This document shows, piece by piece, positions 52,169-61,149 of a stretch of DNA of 64,000 bases. The stretch is from contig NZ_JALPTH010000029.1 in the NCBI RefSeq assembly GCF_023218175.1, positions 1 through 64,000 of the forward strand, in the 5' to 3' direction. Both the position numbers and the translations under genes were made by a program. Origin of the DNA: Streptomyces lichenis. GTDB lineage: Bacteria > Actinomycetota > Actinomycetes > Streptomycetales > Streptomycetaceae. Below the pieces are notes generated by a model. It was not told where the DNA came from and did not search any database. It worked only from the letters and a program-made list of their open reading frames with translations. How positions within the stretch are numbered: the first letter of the stretch is position 1; every line of letters starts with the position of its first letter.

Positions 52169-54160
52169 ATGTCCGTGCCTGCACCGCCCGTTGAGCACCG
52201 TTCGGCAAAGGCCCCCGGCACCTCCCGGGCCGCGCCGGTGGCCGTGCTGGCGGTGAGCGCCGCGGCCGCCGGGGCGGCGGTGGTCCTGGCGCCGTCCGAG
52301 GTGCGGACCTGGACGCAGCTGGTGGCGGCCGCCGCCTGGGTGTGCCTGGCCGCCGCCGTCCTGGTCGGCGGCCGGTCCGTACGGCGGGCCCGGCGCGCGG
52401 CCACCGCGCGGGCGGCCGAGGCCGAGCGGCACCGGGCCGCCCTGGCGCAGCTGTCGTCGGAGACCGCGTACCTGGTCAACGTGACGCTGCCCGGTCTGGC
52501 CCAGCGGCGCGACGGCACCGCCGCGGCGGCCGAGGCGTTCGGCGGCGTGCTCCCGCCGAGCGATCCGCAACTGGCGCGGGTGCTGCATCTGTTCACCTCC
52601 GCGATCGAGGCGGGCGAGCGGCAGGCGACCGCGCTGGACGCCGAGCGCCGGCAGGCCCGGCAGGAGCTGGACGAGGCGGCGGCCGAGCTGGAGCGCCTGG
52701 CCCGGGAGACGCTGCCCGCCGCGGTCGCCCGGCTGCGCGAGGGCCGGTCCGCCGACACGGTACGGGCCGAGCTGACGCTGCCGAGGATGCCGCTGGTACG
52801 CGTACCGACGGAAACGTTCATCCGGGAACTGGCGCTCAGCGAGCGGCGGGCCGCCGCCGCGCAGGCCGCCTCCGCCAAGGCGCTCAGCCGGGTCCAGGCC
52901 AAGTCCGTCAGCATGCTGGCCGATCTGCGGGAGATGCAGGACCGGCACGGCGAGGAGGTCTTCGGCGACCTGCTGAGGCTGGACCACAGCACCTCCCAGC
53001 TGGGCCTGATGACCGACCGGCTGGCCCTGCTGATGGGCGGCCGCTCCAGCCGCGCCTGGAACAAGCCGATCGTGATGGAGAGCATCCTGCGCGGCGCGGT
53101 GGGACGCATCGCCGCCTACCAGCGGGTGCGCCTGCACTGCGCCACCTCGGTGGCCATCTCCGGCTTCGCCGCCGAGGGCGTGATGCATCTGCTCGCCGAG
53201 CTGATGGACAACGCGGCGAACTTCTCCCCGCCCATCGACGAGGTGCATGTCTACGTGGAGGAGCGCAGCGCGGGCATCGTCGTCACCATCGAGGACAGCG
53301 GACTGAAGATGGCCGACGCGGCGATGCGGCGGGCCGCGGACGCGGTGGCCGGCCGGATGAACGACCTGGTCTCGCTCCAGGGCACCCGGCTCGGCCTCGC
53401 CGTCGTCGGGCGGCTCGCGGTGAAGCACGGCATCAGCGTCAACTACCGCCCCTCGTCCCGAGGCGGCACCGGCGTGGTCGTGCTGCTGCCCCGGCAGCTG
53501 CTCGCCCAGCAGCAGCGCCGCGCACCGCGCCTGCTGTCCCGCGAGGCGGCGGCCGGGTCCGCGCCGGCGCCGACAGCCGCGCCCGCCCCGGCCCAGACGG
53601 CACCCCCGGCCCCGACGGCGGCCCCGTCCGAGCCGGCCCCGGTCCCCGCCCCGACGGCACCCCCGGCGCCGACGGCGGCCCCGTCCGAGCCGGCCCCGGT
53701 CCCCGCCCCGGCGCCGGAGCCCGCCGCCGCCCACTTCGCCGATCCCGGCACCGCCCACTCCGCCGACCCCGCCGCCGTCTACTACCTCGCCGATCCGGGC
53801 GAGGCCGCCGCGGTCGCCGAGCGCCCGGCGGTACGCCCGGGGGCGTCCGAGCCGGTGGCGCACCGCCGTCCCGCGGGCTCCACGCCCAACGGGCTGCCGG
53901 TACGCACCCCCGGCCGCACCATGGGCGAGGCCGAGCGGGAGCGCGGGCGCGGACGCGAGCGGTCCGCCCCGCCCGCCCCAGGCGGCACCGGGGCCGGCGC
54001 CGAGCCCGGCACCTGGGGTGAAGGGGTGCCGGAGCAGCGCCCGGGGCGCGACGCGGGCTCGCGATTCGGCGCCTTCGCCCGGGCCCGGCGGTCCCCGCGC
54101 GGCAGCACCGGGGAGGGCGCCCGGCCCGAGCCCCCGGTGGGCGGCCCCTCGTCCTCGTAG
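52169..54160 (+). CDS. cvnA: Conservon CvnA: membrane sensor histidine kinase-like ATPase
   Basis: A 663-residue protein. Two helices near residues 22-41 and 48-66 anchor it, then a coiled-coil region (AERRQARQELDEAAAELERL) and LRLDHSTSQLGLMTDRLALL in the place of the H-box. The HATPase domain has an intact N-box HLLAELMDNAANFSPP (about 340) and a G1 box IEDSGLKM (about 374), where the usual second Gly is Lys, then GTRLGLAVVGRLA. Residues 450 onward are a Pro/Ala-rich, probably disordered tail. CvnA proteins head four-gene conservons thought to act as membrane G-protein-like signalling complexes in Streptomyces. Confidence 0.88.
   Translation: MSVPAPPVEHRSAKAPGTSRAAPVAVLAVSAAAAGAAVVLAPSEVRTWTQLVAAAAWVCLAAAVLVGGRSVRRARRAATARAAEAERHRAALAQLSSETAYLVNVTLPGLAQRRDGTAAAAEAFGGVLPPSDPQLARVLHLFTSAIEAGERQATALDAERRQARQELDEAAAELERLARETLPAAVARLREGRSADTVRAELTLPRMPLVRVPTETFIRELALSERRAAAAQAASAKALSRVQAKSVSMLADLREMQDRHGEEVFGDLLRLDHSTSQLGLMTDRLALLMGGRSSRAWNKPIVMESILRGAVGRIAAYQRVRLHCATSVAISGFAAEGVMHLLAELMDNAANFSPPIDEVHVYVEERSAGIVVTIEDSGLKMADAAMRRAADAVAGRMNDLVSLQGTRLGLAVVGRLAVKHGISVNYRPSSRGGTGVVVLLPRQLLAQQQRRAPRLLSREAAAGSAPAPTAAPAPAQTAPPAPTAAPSEPAPVPAPTAPPAPTAAPSEPAPVPAPAPEPAAAHFADPGTAHSADPAAVYYLADPGEAAAVAERPAVRPGASEPVAHRRPAGSTPNGLPVRTPGRTMGEAERERGRGRERSAPPAPGGTGAGAEPGTWGEGVPEQRPGRDAGSRFGAFARARRSPRGSTGEGARPEPPVGGPSSS
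53597..53710. repeat. 57-bp tandem duplication in the cvnA tail
   Basis: Two adjacent 57-base units differ at one base and encode T-A-P-P-A-P-T-A-A-P-S-E-P-A-P-V-P-A-P twice. A recent in-frame duplication in the disordered tail. Confidence 0.8.
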
Positions 54161-54270
54161 GCCGCGCCCCTCCCCGTACGCACCCCAGATCCCGTACCCC
54201 ACCCCCGCACCCGAGATTGGAGGGACGGACCGCGGCCGGCCATCCGGGCACCGCGGGCCCGTCACCCGTC

Positions 54271-54690
54271 ATGCAGACCACCGACAACAGCCTCACCTGG
54301 CTCCTGCAGCAGCTGCTGGAGCACACCCCCGGCAGCCGGCACGCCCTGGTGCTGTCCCGCGACGGACTGAAGCTGTGCTGGACCGAGCATCTGACGCTCG
54401 ACCAGGCGGACCAGCTGGCGGCCATCTGCTCCGGCATGCAGGCCCTCGCCCAGGGCGCCTCCGTGGAGTTCGGCGACGGCTCCGGCGGGGTCCGGCACTC
54501 GATGACCGAGTACCACGGCGGGCTGCTCTTCATCGTGGGCGCGGGCGAGGGGGCGCACCTCGCGGTGCTCGCCACGGAGGACGCCGACCCCGGTGTGGTC
54601 GGCCACCAGATGACCGAGCTGGTCGAGCAGATCGGCGAGCACCTGCGGGCGGAGCCCCGTACCACCGTCCGAAGGAGTGCCACGCCGTGA
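54271..54690 (+). CDS. cvnB: Conservon CvnB: roadblock/LC7 domain protein
   Basis: A 139-residue protein with SLTWLLQQLLEHTPGSRHAL, LSRDGLKLCWTEHLTLDQAD and FIVGAGEGAHLAVLATEDAD, a roadblock/LC7 fold. GGAGGGA lies about 46 bases before this ATG, too far to be its ribosome site, so a longer form from a TTG at 54217 is possible. Roadblock proteins regulate small GTPases; it would act with CvnD. Confidence 0.86.
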   Translation: MQTTDNSLTWLLQQLLEHTPGSRHALVLSRDGLKLCWTEHLTLDQADQLAAICSGMQALAQGASVEFGDGSGGVRHSMTEYHGGLLFIVGAGEGAHLAVLATEDADPGVVGHQMTELVEQIGEHLRAEPRTTVRRSATP

Positions 54691-55043
54691 CGCGCAAGCC
54701 CGTCGACACCGGCGACCCCGACCGGCTGTACACGGTGACCAGCGGGCGGAGCCGTGCCGACGACTCCTTCGACCTGGTGACCCTGATCGTCAGCGAGTCC
54801 GGACCGACGGCGGGGATGCAGTCGGAGCACGCCCGGATCCTCCGGCTGTGCCGGCACCCCACCGCGGTGGTCGAGATCGCCGCGGAGCTGGGGCTGCCGA
54901 TCACGGTGGTACGGATCCTGCTCGGCGACCTGCTGGGCACGGGCCGGATCACCGCCCGCCATCCGCAGGCGACGCGCTCGCTGGCCGACCTCCCCGACTC
55001 CGCCCTTCTGAAGGAGGTGCTCCATGGGCTCCACAACCTCTGA
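54687..55043 (+). CDS. cvnC: Conservon CvnC: DUF742 protein
   Basis: A 118-residue protein from GTG 54687 overlapping the cvnB stop. RLYTVTSGRSRADDSFDLVT and LVTLIVSESGPTAGMQSEHA, then a winged-helix-like part with LCRHPTAVVEIAAELGLPIT and VVRILLGDLLGTGRI. This is the DUF742 component of conservons, probably an adaptor. Confidence 0.88.
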   Translation: MTRKPVDTGDPDRLYTVTSGRSRADDSFDLVTLIVSESGPTAGMQSEHARILRLCRHPTAVVEIAAELGLPITVVRILLGDLLGTGRITARHPQATRSLADLPDSALLKEVLHGLHNL

Positions 55044-55641
55044 GCTGCCCCTGCGGCGCACACCGCTGACCGACACGGCCGAGACCGGCCTGAAGGTCGT
55101 CATCGTGGGCGGGTTCGGCGTCGGCAAGACGACCCTGGTCCGCTCGGTCAGCGAGATCCGGCCGCTGAACACCGAGGAGGTGATGACGCAGGCCGGTGTC
55201 GGCGTGGACGAGACCGGCGCGGTGGCGTCCAAGACGTCCACCACGGTGGCGTTCGACTTCGGGCGGATCAGTCTCAACGCGCGGATGGTGCTGTACCTGT
55301 TCGGCGCGCCCGGGCAGGAGCGGTTCTGGTTCCTGTGGGACCGGCTGTTCTCCGGCACGCTGGGCGCGGTGGTGCTGGTGGACACCCGCCGGATGGACGA
55401 CTCCTGGTACGCGATAGACCGGCTGGAGCACCATCGGACGCCGTTCGTGGTGGCGGTCAACCGCTTCGACGAGGACACCGCGCGCTACTCGCTGGACGAG
55501 ATCCGCCAGGCACTGGCGCTGCCCGGGCACGTCCCGATGGTCGACTGCGACGCCCGGGTCCGGCAGTCCGGCAAGGACGTGCTGATCACCCTGGTCGACC
55601 ACCTCTACGAACTGGCGATGGCCCAGGAGGCGACACCGTGA
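55024..55641 (+). CDS. cvnD: Conservon CvnD: small GTPase-like protein
   Basis: A 205-residue protein overlapping cvnC by 20 bases. The P-loop VGGFGVGKTTLV (about 28-39), a switch-like TSTTVAFDFGRI, G3-like YLFGAPGQERFWFL and G4-like VAVNRFDED (NRFD for NKxD) mark a Ras/MglA-type GTPase. It is the signalling output of the conservon, cycling with CvnB and CvnA. Confidence 0.9.
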   Translation: MGSTTSELPLRRTPLTDTAETGLKVVIVGGFGVGKTTLVRSVSEIRPLNTEEVMTQAGVGVDETGAVASKTSTTVAFDFGRISLNARMVLYLFGAPGQERFWFLWDRLFSGTLGAVVLVDTRRMDDSWYAIDRLEHHRTPFVVAVNRFDEDTARYSLDEIRQALALPGHVPMVDCDARVRQSGKDVLITLVDHLYELAMAQEATP

Positions 55642-56912
55642 CCGAGCACCAGCCCAGCCCCCGTGTCCCGGACGGCCCCGCGGCCGTGCCGGGCTGTCCG
55701 GTGCGCACCGACGCGGTGCGGCTGGCGGGGGTCTCCTACCAGCAGACGCCGTCGCAGCTGTACCGCGCGCTGCGCCGGGAGCACGGCCCGGTGGCGCCGG
55801 TGCTGCTGGACGGGGACGTACCGGCGTGGCTGGTGCTCGGCTACTCGGAGGTCTCCCATGTGACCGCGCATGACGAGCTGTTCGCGCGGGACTCCCGGCG
55901 CTGGAACCAGTGGGGGGCCATTCCGCAGGACTGGCCGCTGATGCCGTTCGTCGGGTACCAGCCGTCGGTGCTGTTCACCGAGGGGGACGAGCACCGGCGG
56001 CGGTCGGGTGTGATCACCGAGGCGCTGGAGGGGATCGACCAGTTCGAGCTGGGCCGGGACTGCCAGTACATCGCCGAGCAGCTGATCGCCGGGTTCGCCG
56101 GGAGCGGGCAGGCGGAGCTGATGGCGGAGTACGCGCACGCCCTGCCGATGCGGGCGGCGGTCCAGGTGTGCGGGATGCCGGACTCCCGCGCGGACACCCG
56201 GCAGCTGGTGGAGGACCTGCGGATCTCGCTGGACGCGGGCGAGGGCGACGACCCGGTGGCGGCGTACGGGCGGGTGGGCGAGCGGCTGCGGCAGCTGGTG
56301 AAGGACAAGCGGTCCGCGCCCGGCCCGGACGTCACCTCGCGGATGCTGCTGCACCCGGCGGGGCTCACCGACGAGGAGATCGTGCAGGACCTGATCTCGG
56401 TGATCGCCGCGGCCCAGCAGCCCACCGGCAACTGGATCGGCAACACCCTGCGGCTGCTGCTGACCGACGAGCGGTTCGCGGTCAACGTCTCCGGCGGGCG
56501 GCTGAGCGTGGGCGAGGCGCTGAACGAGGTGCTGTGGCTGGACACGCCGACGCAGAACTTCATCGGCCGCTGGGCGGTGCGGGACACCCAGCTCGGCGGG
56601 CGGCACATCCGGGCCGGGGACTGCCTGGTGCTGGGGCTGGCCGCCGCCAACACCGATCCGCAGATCTGGCCGGAGTCGCACGTCGGGGCGGAGAACGCCG
56701 CGCATCTGTCGTTCTCCAACGGGGAGCACCGCTGCCCCTATCCCGCTCCGCTGCTGGCGGACGTGATGGCGCGGACGGCGGTGGAGACCCTGCTGGAGCG
56801 GCTGCCGGACCTGGTGCTGGCGGTGGAGCCGGAGGAGCTGGCCTGGCGTCCGTCGATCTGGATGCGCGGACTGACCGCGCTGCCGGTGGAGTTCAGCCCG
56901 GTGGTGCGGTAG
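55638..56912 (+). CDS. Cytochrome P450, CYP157-like, lacking the ExxR motif
   Basis: A 424-residue protein from GTG 55638, overlapping the cvnD stop. The heme-ligand loop is FSNGEHRCPYPAP with Cys366. The I-helix reads VIAAAQQPTGNW, without the AGxxT acid-threonine pair, and the K-helix reads EVLWLDTPTQN (297-307), so Trp stands where the ExxR Arg should be. Loss of ExxR is the published hallmark of the CYP157 family, which sits in Streptomyces conservons. Catalysis is thus uncertain; it may be a heme sensor for the CvnABCD complex. Confidence 0.87.
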   Translation: MTEHQPSPRVPDGPAAVPGCPVRTDAVRLAGVSYQQTPSQLYRALRREHGPVAPVLLDGDVPAWLVLGYSEVSHVTAHDELFARDSRRWNQWGAIPQDWPLMPFVGYQPSVLFTEGDEHRRRSGVITEALEGIDQFELGRDCQYIAEQLIAGFAGSGQAELMAEYAHALPMRAAVQVCGMPDSRADTRQLVEDLRISLDAGEGDDPVAAYGRVGERLRQLVKDKRSAPGPDVTSRMLLHPAGLTDEEIVQDLISVIAAAQQPTGNWIGNTLRLLLTDERFAVNVSGGRLSVGEALNEVLWLDTPTQNFIGRWAVRDTQLGGRHIRAGDCLVLGLAAANTDPQIWPESHVGAENAAHLSFSNGEHRCPYPAPLLADVMARTAVETLLERLPDLVLAVEPEELAWRPSIWMRGLTALPVEFSPVVR

Positions 56913-56914
56913 CT

Positions 56915-56942
56915 CCCCGGGAGGAGTCCTCTCCTCCCGGGG
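56915..56942. terminator. Perfect bidirectional hairpin between two P450 genes
   Basis: A 12-bp perfect stem (CCCCGGGAGGAG / CTCCTCCCGGGG) around a TCCT loop starts 3 bases after the CYP157-like stop. It can end both convergent transcripts. Confidence 0.75.
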
Positions 56943-56984
56943 CTCCTGCCGTGCCTTCTCGGGGTCCTCCCGGGGCTCCCGGCC

Positions 56985-58211
56985 TCAGGCGCGTGCGGGG
57001 GTGAACCGCACCGGCAGGGAGGCCGGGCCCCGGGTGAAGACGCCCTGCTCCGCCGGGGTGAAGCCGTCGGCGAGGCGCAGGTCGGGCATGGCGTCCAGGA
57101 GCTGGTCGACGCCGGTCTCGACCTCGGCCTTGGCCAGCAGGGCGCCGACGCAGAAGTGCCGGCCGAGGGCGAAGGCCAGGTGGTCGGCGGCGGCCGAGAA
57201 CGCCGTGGTGGTGGTGAGGTCCTCGCGGAAGAGGTCGAAGCGGTCGGGGTCGCGGTAGCGCTCCGCGTCGCGGTTGGCGGAGCCGATCAGGCAGGTGACG
57301 GTGGCGCCGGCGGGTATGCTGCCGCCGCTGAGGGCGACCTCGGTGGCGGACTGCCGCATGATCATGTGGACCGGCGGGGTGTACCGCAGGGTCTCCGCGA
57401 AGGCCCGGGGGATCAGGCTCCGGTCGGCGCGGACGGCGGCGAGCTGGTCGGGGTGGCTCAGCAGGTTGGCGAAGATGCCGGCGATCGCCTTGTCGGTGGT
57501 CTCGCCGCCGGCGGCCAGCAGCAGGCTGCAGAACGCCCTGATCTCCTCGTCGCTCATCCGGACGCCGTCGATCTCGGCCGCGCACAGCGTGGAGAGCAGG
57601 TCGTCGCCGAGGGCGTCGCGGCGGGCGCGGATGATCGGCATCATGTACGCGGTGAACTCGACCCGGGTCCGCTCCCCCGCCTCGGTCACCGCGGGGTCGG
57701 CCGACAGGTTGCCGAGGAAGGCGACGACGGCGGTGTACCAGCGGTGGAACCGGGCGTGGTCGGCCTTGTCCAGGCCCAGCATGTCGACGATGACGTTGAC
57801 CGGGAAGCGGGTGGCGTAGTCGGCGACCAGGTCGGCCGAGCCGCGGTCCCGGAAGGCGTCGATCAGCTCGCGGGAGTTGCGCTCGATGACGGGCAGGAAC
57901 TTCTCCTGAAGCTCCGCGCCCCGGAAGGCGGGGGCGACCAGGGCCCGGCGCACGGCGTGCTCCCGGCCGCTGAGCTGGATGATCGTCTTGCCGTGGACGG
58001 GTTCGAGCTGCCAGTCGTAGTTGTCGGTGGTGAACTCGCCCTTGCGGTCCTTGAAGACGTACTCCACGTCCTCGTACCGCGAGACGATGTAGCTCCGGGT
58101 CGGCTCGTGCCAGATGAGCGGCGCGCTCTCGCGCATCGCCCGGTACGCCGGGTAGGGATCCGCGGCGAACTCGGCCGAGAGGATGTCGGGCACCTGCTGC
58201 GCGGTGGACAT
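56985..58211 (-). CDS. Cytochrome P450 with canonical motifs
   Basis: A 408-residue class I bacterial P450. I-helix LLAAGGETTDKA (232-243), K-helix AETLRYTPPV with intact ETLR (273-276), and heme loop LAFALGRHFCVGALLA with Cys354. N-terminal DPYPAYRAMRESAPLI and GREHAVRRALVAPAF are common in actinobacterial P450s. It needs a separate ferredoxin and reductase, none of which is seen here. In S. coelicolor conservons a CYP157 is often paired with a CYP154; this one is on the opposite strand, and I cannot assign its family. Confidence 0.88.
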   Translation of the reverse strand: MSTAQQVPDILSAEFAADPYPAYRAMRESAPLIWHEPTRSYIVSRYEDVEYVFKDRKGEFTTDNYDWQLEPVHGKTIIQLSGREHAVRRALVAPAFRGAELQEKFLPVIERNSRELIDAFRDRGSADLVADYATRFPVNVIVDMLGLDKADHARFHRWYTAVVAFLGNLSADPAVTEAGERTRVEFTAYMMPIIRARRDALGDDLLSTLCAAEIDGVRMSDEEIRAFCSLLLAAGGETTDKAIAGIFANLLSHPDQLAAVRADRSLIPRAFAETLRYTPPVHMIMRQSATEVALSGGSIPAGATVTCLIGSANRDAERYRDPDRFDLFREDLTTTTAFSAAADHLAFALGRHFCVGALLAKAEVETGVDQLLDAMPDLRLADGFTPAEQGVFTRGPASLPVRFTPARA

Positions 58212-58310
58212 GAGGCTCCCATCGGATCAGTAACCGACTGCGTTCGGACAGCGACCGATCATTCCATGAGCCAATCCGGCCTGGCGACCCCTCAGTTGGC
58301 CGACGATCGA

Positions 58311-58388
58311 CCCTGGCCGAAACCCGCGCCCCGTCCTGGGGCCCGGTGCGCCCGGGCGCCGTCCCTGGCCGAAACCCGCGCCCCGTCC
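58311..58388. repeat. 26-bp direct repeat in the gap before the DeoR gene end
   Basis: CCCTGGCCGAAACCCGCG followed by CCCCGTCC occurs at 58311-58336 and again at 58363-58388, 52 bases apart. It lies between a P450 start and the end of the DeoR gene. It may be a slipped duplication or paired sites. Confidence 0.6.
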
Positions 58389-58411
58389 CCGGCCCCTTCC
58401 GCCGCGAGCCG

Positions 58412-59197
58412 TCAGACCCGGACGACCTCGACGTCGCGGCCGGTGAACCGGTCCGCCACGTCCTCGGGGACCTCCCGGTCGGTGACGATCCGGGAGATGT
58501 CGGCGGTGGGGCAGACCTGGGCGAAGGCGCGGCGGCCGAGCTTGGTGGAGTCCGCCACGACCACGACCTGTTCGGCGCGTTCGGCGATGGCCCGGTTCAC
58601 CATGGCCTCGCCCTCGTCGTGGCAGGCCGCCCCGAAGTCGGGGTGCACGGCGTTCACCCCGAGGATGGCGTAGTCCAGGCTGAGGTGGCCGAGCACCGCC
58701 GCGGCGAACGCGCCGGTGAGTTCGTAGGAGTTGGAGCGGGCCACTCCCCCGATGACCACCGTCTTGATGTGCGGCCGCACGGCGAGCTCGTTGGCGATGT
58801 TGATGGCGTTGGTGACGATGGTCAGCGCCTCGCCGGGGCCGCGCTCGCTCAGGTCGGCGCGTACGGCCAGTTCCCGGGCCACCTCGCTGGTGGTGGTGCC
58901 GCCGTTGAGGCCGACGATGGCGCCCGGCGGGATCGCCTCGGCCGCCGCCCGGGCGATCCGCTGCTTCTCGTCGGCACGGCGGGAGGTCTTGTAGCGCAGC
59001 GGCAGGTCGTAGGAGACGGCCCCGGCCACCGCGCCGCCCCGCGTACGGGTCAGCAACTGCTGGCGGGCCAGCTCGTCCATGTCCCGGCGCACCGTGGCCT
59101 GGGAGGCGCCCAGGCGCTCGACGGCGTCGGTGACGGAGAGGCTTCCCTCCTCGGCGAGCACCTCCAGCAGCCGGGTCCACCTCTCGTGCGCCTTCAT
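58412..59197 (-). CDS. DeoR/GlpR-family sugar regulator
   Basis: A 261-residue protein; ATG 59197 follows GAGGGGGA, better than an upstream in-frame start. The N-terminal winged HTH has LSVTDAVERLGASQATVRRD, followed by LTRTRGGAV. The effector domain has IVGLNGGTTTSEVARELAVR, VTNAINIANELA, and VVVADSTKLGRRAFAQV, the phosphosugar-binding signature. It lies last in the sugar operon and probably represses it until a phosphosugar intermediate binds. Confidence 0.9.
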   Translation of the reverse strand: MKAHERWTRLLEVLAEEGSLSVTDAVERLGASQATVRRDMDELARQQLLTRTRGGAVAGAVSYDLPLRYKTSRRADEKQRIARAAAEAIPPGAIVGLNGGTTTSEVARELAVRADLSERGPGEALTIVTNAINIANELAVRPHIKTVVIGGVARSNSYELTGAFAAAVLGHLSLDYAILGVNAVHPDFGAACHDEGEAMVNRAIAERAEQVVVVADSTKLGRRAFAQVCPTADISRIVTDREVPEDVADRFTGRDVEVVRV

Positions 59198-59323
59198 GCC
59201 GTCCCCCTCGTTGCCCGTCCCGTGCCGCTCGCGGGCGCCGTCCGATGCCCCGCGGGAGAACATCTTCGCTCACCAGGCGTGTTCGGTGACACCCGGCCCG
59301 GCGGCGCGGGAGGGCGCGGGCGC

Positions 59324-60193
59324 TCAGGCGGTGGCGGTGTCCGCCCGGGCCACCACCTCCAACAGCCGGACGACCGCCGTCGCCATGGCGGCCCGGCCGG
59401 CGCCCAGATAGCGGCGGGGGTCGACGGCCTCGGGGTGCCGGTCGAGGTGCTCGCGTACGGCGGCGGTGAGCGCCACGTTGAGCGCGGTGCCGATGTTGAC
59501 CTTGGCGATGCCCGCGCGGATGGCGCGGCCCAGCTCGCCGTCGGGCACCCCGGAGGAACCGTGCAGCACCAGCGGCACCTCCAGCGCGGCACGCAGCCCG
59601 GCCAGCAAGCCATGGTCCAGCACCGCGTCCCGGGAGGTCATGGCGTGGGAGCTGCCGACGGCGACGGCCAGGGCGTCCACCCCGGTCTCGGCCACATACC
59701 GGACGGCCTCGGCGGGATCGGTACGGGCGCCCGGGGCGTGCGCGTCCAGCGGCGGCCGCCCGTCCTTGCCGCCGACCTCGCCCAGCTCCGCCTCCAGCCA
59801 CAGGCCGTTGCGGTGCGCCCAGTCGGCGGCCCGGCGCGTGGCCTGGACATTGGCCGCGTACGGCAGATGGGCCGCGTCGAACATCGCGGAGGAGAACCCG
59901 GCGTCGGCGGCCCGGTGCAGCAGCCCCTCGTCCGTGACATGGTCGAGGTGCAGGGCGGCCTCCGCTCCGCTTTGGAGCGCGCAGTGCGCGGCGGCGGTGG
60001 TGAGCGGGGTGAGCCGGCCGCCCCGGTAGGCGACGGCGTTCTCGCTGATCTGGAGGATCACCGGCCGGTCGGCGCTCTCGGCGCCGTCGAGTACGGCCTC
60101 GACGTGTTCGAGGGTGATGACGTTGAAGGCGGCGACGGCCTGGCCGTGGGCGGCGGCGCGGTCGACGAGTGCGCGGGTGGTGCTCAGGGGCAT
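59324..60193 (-). CDS. Class II ketose-bisphosphate aldolase (tagatose/fructose type)
   Basis: A 289-residue enzyme. AVAAFNVITLEHVEAVLDGA near the start, zinc ligands in ALHLDHVTD and LEAELGEVGGKDG, phosphate loops LVLHGSSGVPD and IAKVNIGTALN. Length and motifs match GatY/KbaY-like aldolases, which split tagatose-1,6-bisphosphate to DHAP and glyceraldehyde-3-phosphate. ATG 60193 overlaps the kinase stop by 10 bases. Fructose specificity cannot be excluded. Confidence 0.88.
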   Translation of the reverse strand: MPLSTTRALVDRAAAHGQAVAAFNVITLEHVEAVLDGAESADRPVILQISENAVAYRGGRLTPLTTAAAHCALQSGAEAALHLDHVTDEGLLHRAADAGFSSAMFDAAHLPYAANVQATRRAADWAHRNGLWLEAELGEVGGKDGRPPLDAHAPGARTDPAEAVRYVAETGVDALAVAVGSSHAMTSRDAVLDHGLLAGLRAALEVPLVLHGSSGVPDGELGRAIRAGIAKVNIGTALNVALTAAVREHLDRHPEAVDPRRYLGAGRAAMATAVVRLLEVVARADTATA

Positions 60194-61149
60194 GGGGCGG
60201 TCCTTGGTCGGGAGGGTTCGGGTAGCCGGGTGACGACGACGGCGGGCCGCAGCTCCCGGTGGGCCTGCGGATCGAAGGCGCCGGCGTGGCGGGTGAGGAC
60301 GGTGGCGGCGGAGAGCGCGACGGCGTCGGCGAGCAGTTCCGGCCAGGGGGTGCCGTCGGCGAGCCCGGCGGCCAGTGCGGCGACGGCGGAGTCCCCGGCG
60401 CCGGTGGGGTTGCGGCCGGCCGGACCGGCGGCGGGCAGCGGACGGCTCAGCCGCGCCCGCCAGCTGCCCTGCGGGGTGACCGCGAGGAGCCCGTCGGCGC
60501 CCAGAGAGGCCACCACGGCGGTGCCGGTGTCCCCGGCCAGGGTCCGGGCGGCGGCGAGCGGGTCGTCCAGGCCGGTGGTCTCGGCCAGCTCGGCGGCGTT
60601 GGGCTTGACGACGGCGGGCCCGGCCGGCAGGGCGGCGAGCAGCGCCTTGCCCGAGGTGTCGAGCACCACCGGTACGCGGTGGGCGGCGGCCAGTTCGGTC
60701 AGGCTCCGGTAGGCGTGGCCGGGCAGGCCGGGCGGGAGGCTGCCCGCCAGCGTCAGCGCCCGGGCCCCGGGCAGCAGCTCCGCGACCGCCGCGCGCAGGG
60801 CGCCGAAGTCCGCCGGGTCCAGCCGGGGCCCGGGCTCGTTCAGCACCGTGGCGTCCCCGTCGTGCACCAGGGTGAGGGTGCGCCGGGTGGAGCCATGGGC
60901 CAGGGGGACGGCCCGGTGGCGGATGCCGCTACGGGCCAGATCGGCGCGGAGGAGGTCGCCGGTGGGGCCGCCGAGCGGGAGGACCGCGGTGGCGGGTCGG
61001 CCGAGCGCGGTGAGCACCCTGGCGGTGTTGACGCCCTTGCCGCCGGCCTGTTCGTGCACCTCGGCCACCCGGTGGCTGGTGTGCGGGCGCAGGGTGTCCA
61101 GCCGGTGGGTGATGTCCAGCGCCGGGTTGGGGGTGACGGTGATGATCAC
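60184..61149 (-). CDS. PfkB-family hexose-phosphate kinase (tagatose-6-P / fructose-1-P type)
   Basis: A 321-residue kinase from GTG 61149 (GTGA overlap with the ROK gene). ITVTPNPALDITHRLD, the substrate motif AGGKGVNTARVL, AVVKPNAAELAETTGLDD and the catalytic NPTGAGDSAVAAL are those of the LacC/FruK subgroup of PfkB enzymes. It feeds the aldolase encoded next. Confidence 0.9.
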   Translation of the reverse strand: MIITVTPNPALDITHRLDTLRPHTSHRVAEVHEQAGGKGVNTARVLTALGRPATAVLPLGGPTGDLLRADLARSGIRHRAVPLAHGSTRRTLTLVHDGDATVLNEPGPRLDPADFGALRAAVAELLPGARALTLAGSLPPGLPGHAYRSLTELAAAHRVPVVLDTSGKALLAALPAGPAVVKPNAAELAETTGLDDPLAAARTLAGDTGTAVVASLGADGLLAVTPQGSWRARLSRPLPAAGPAGRNPTGAGDSAVAALAAGLADGTPWPELLADAVALSAATVLTRHAGAFDPQAHRELRPAVVVTRLPEPSRPRTAPCP

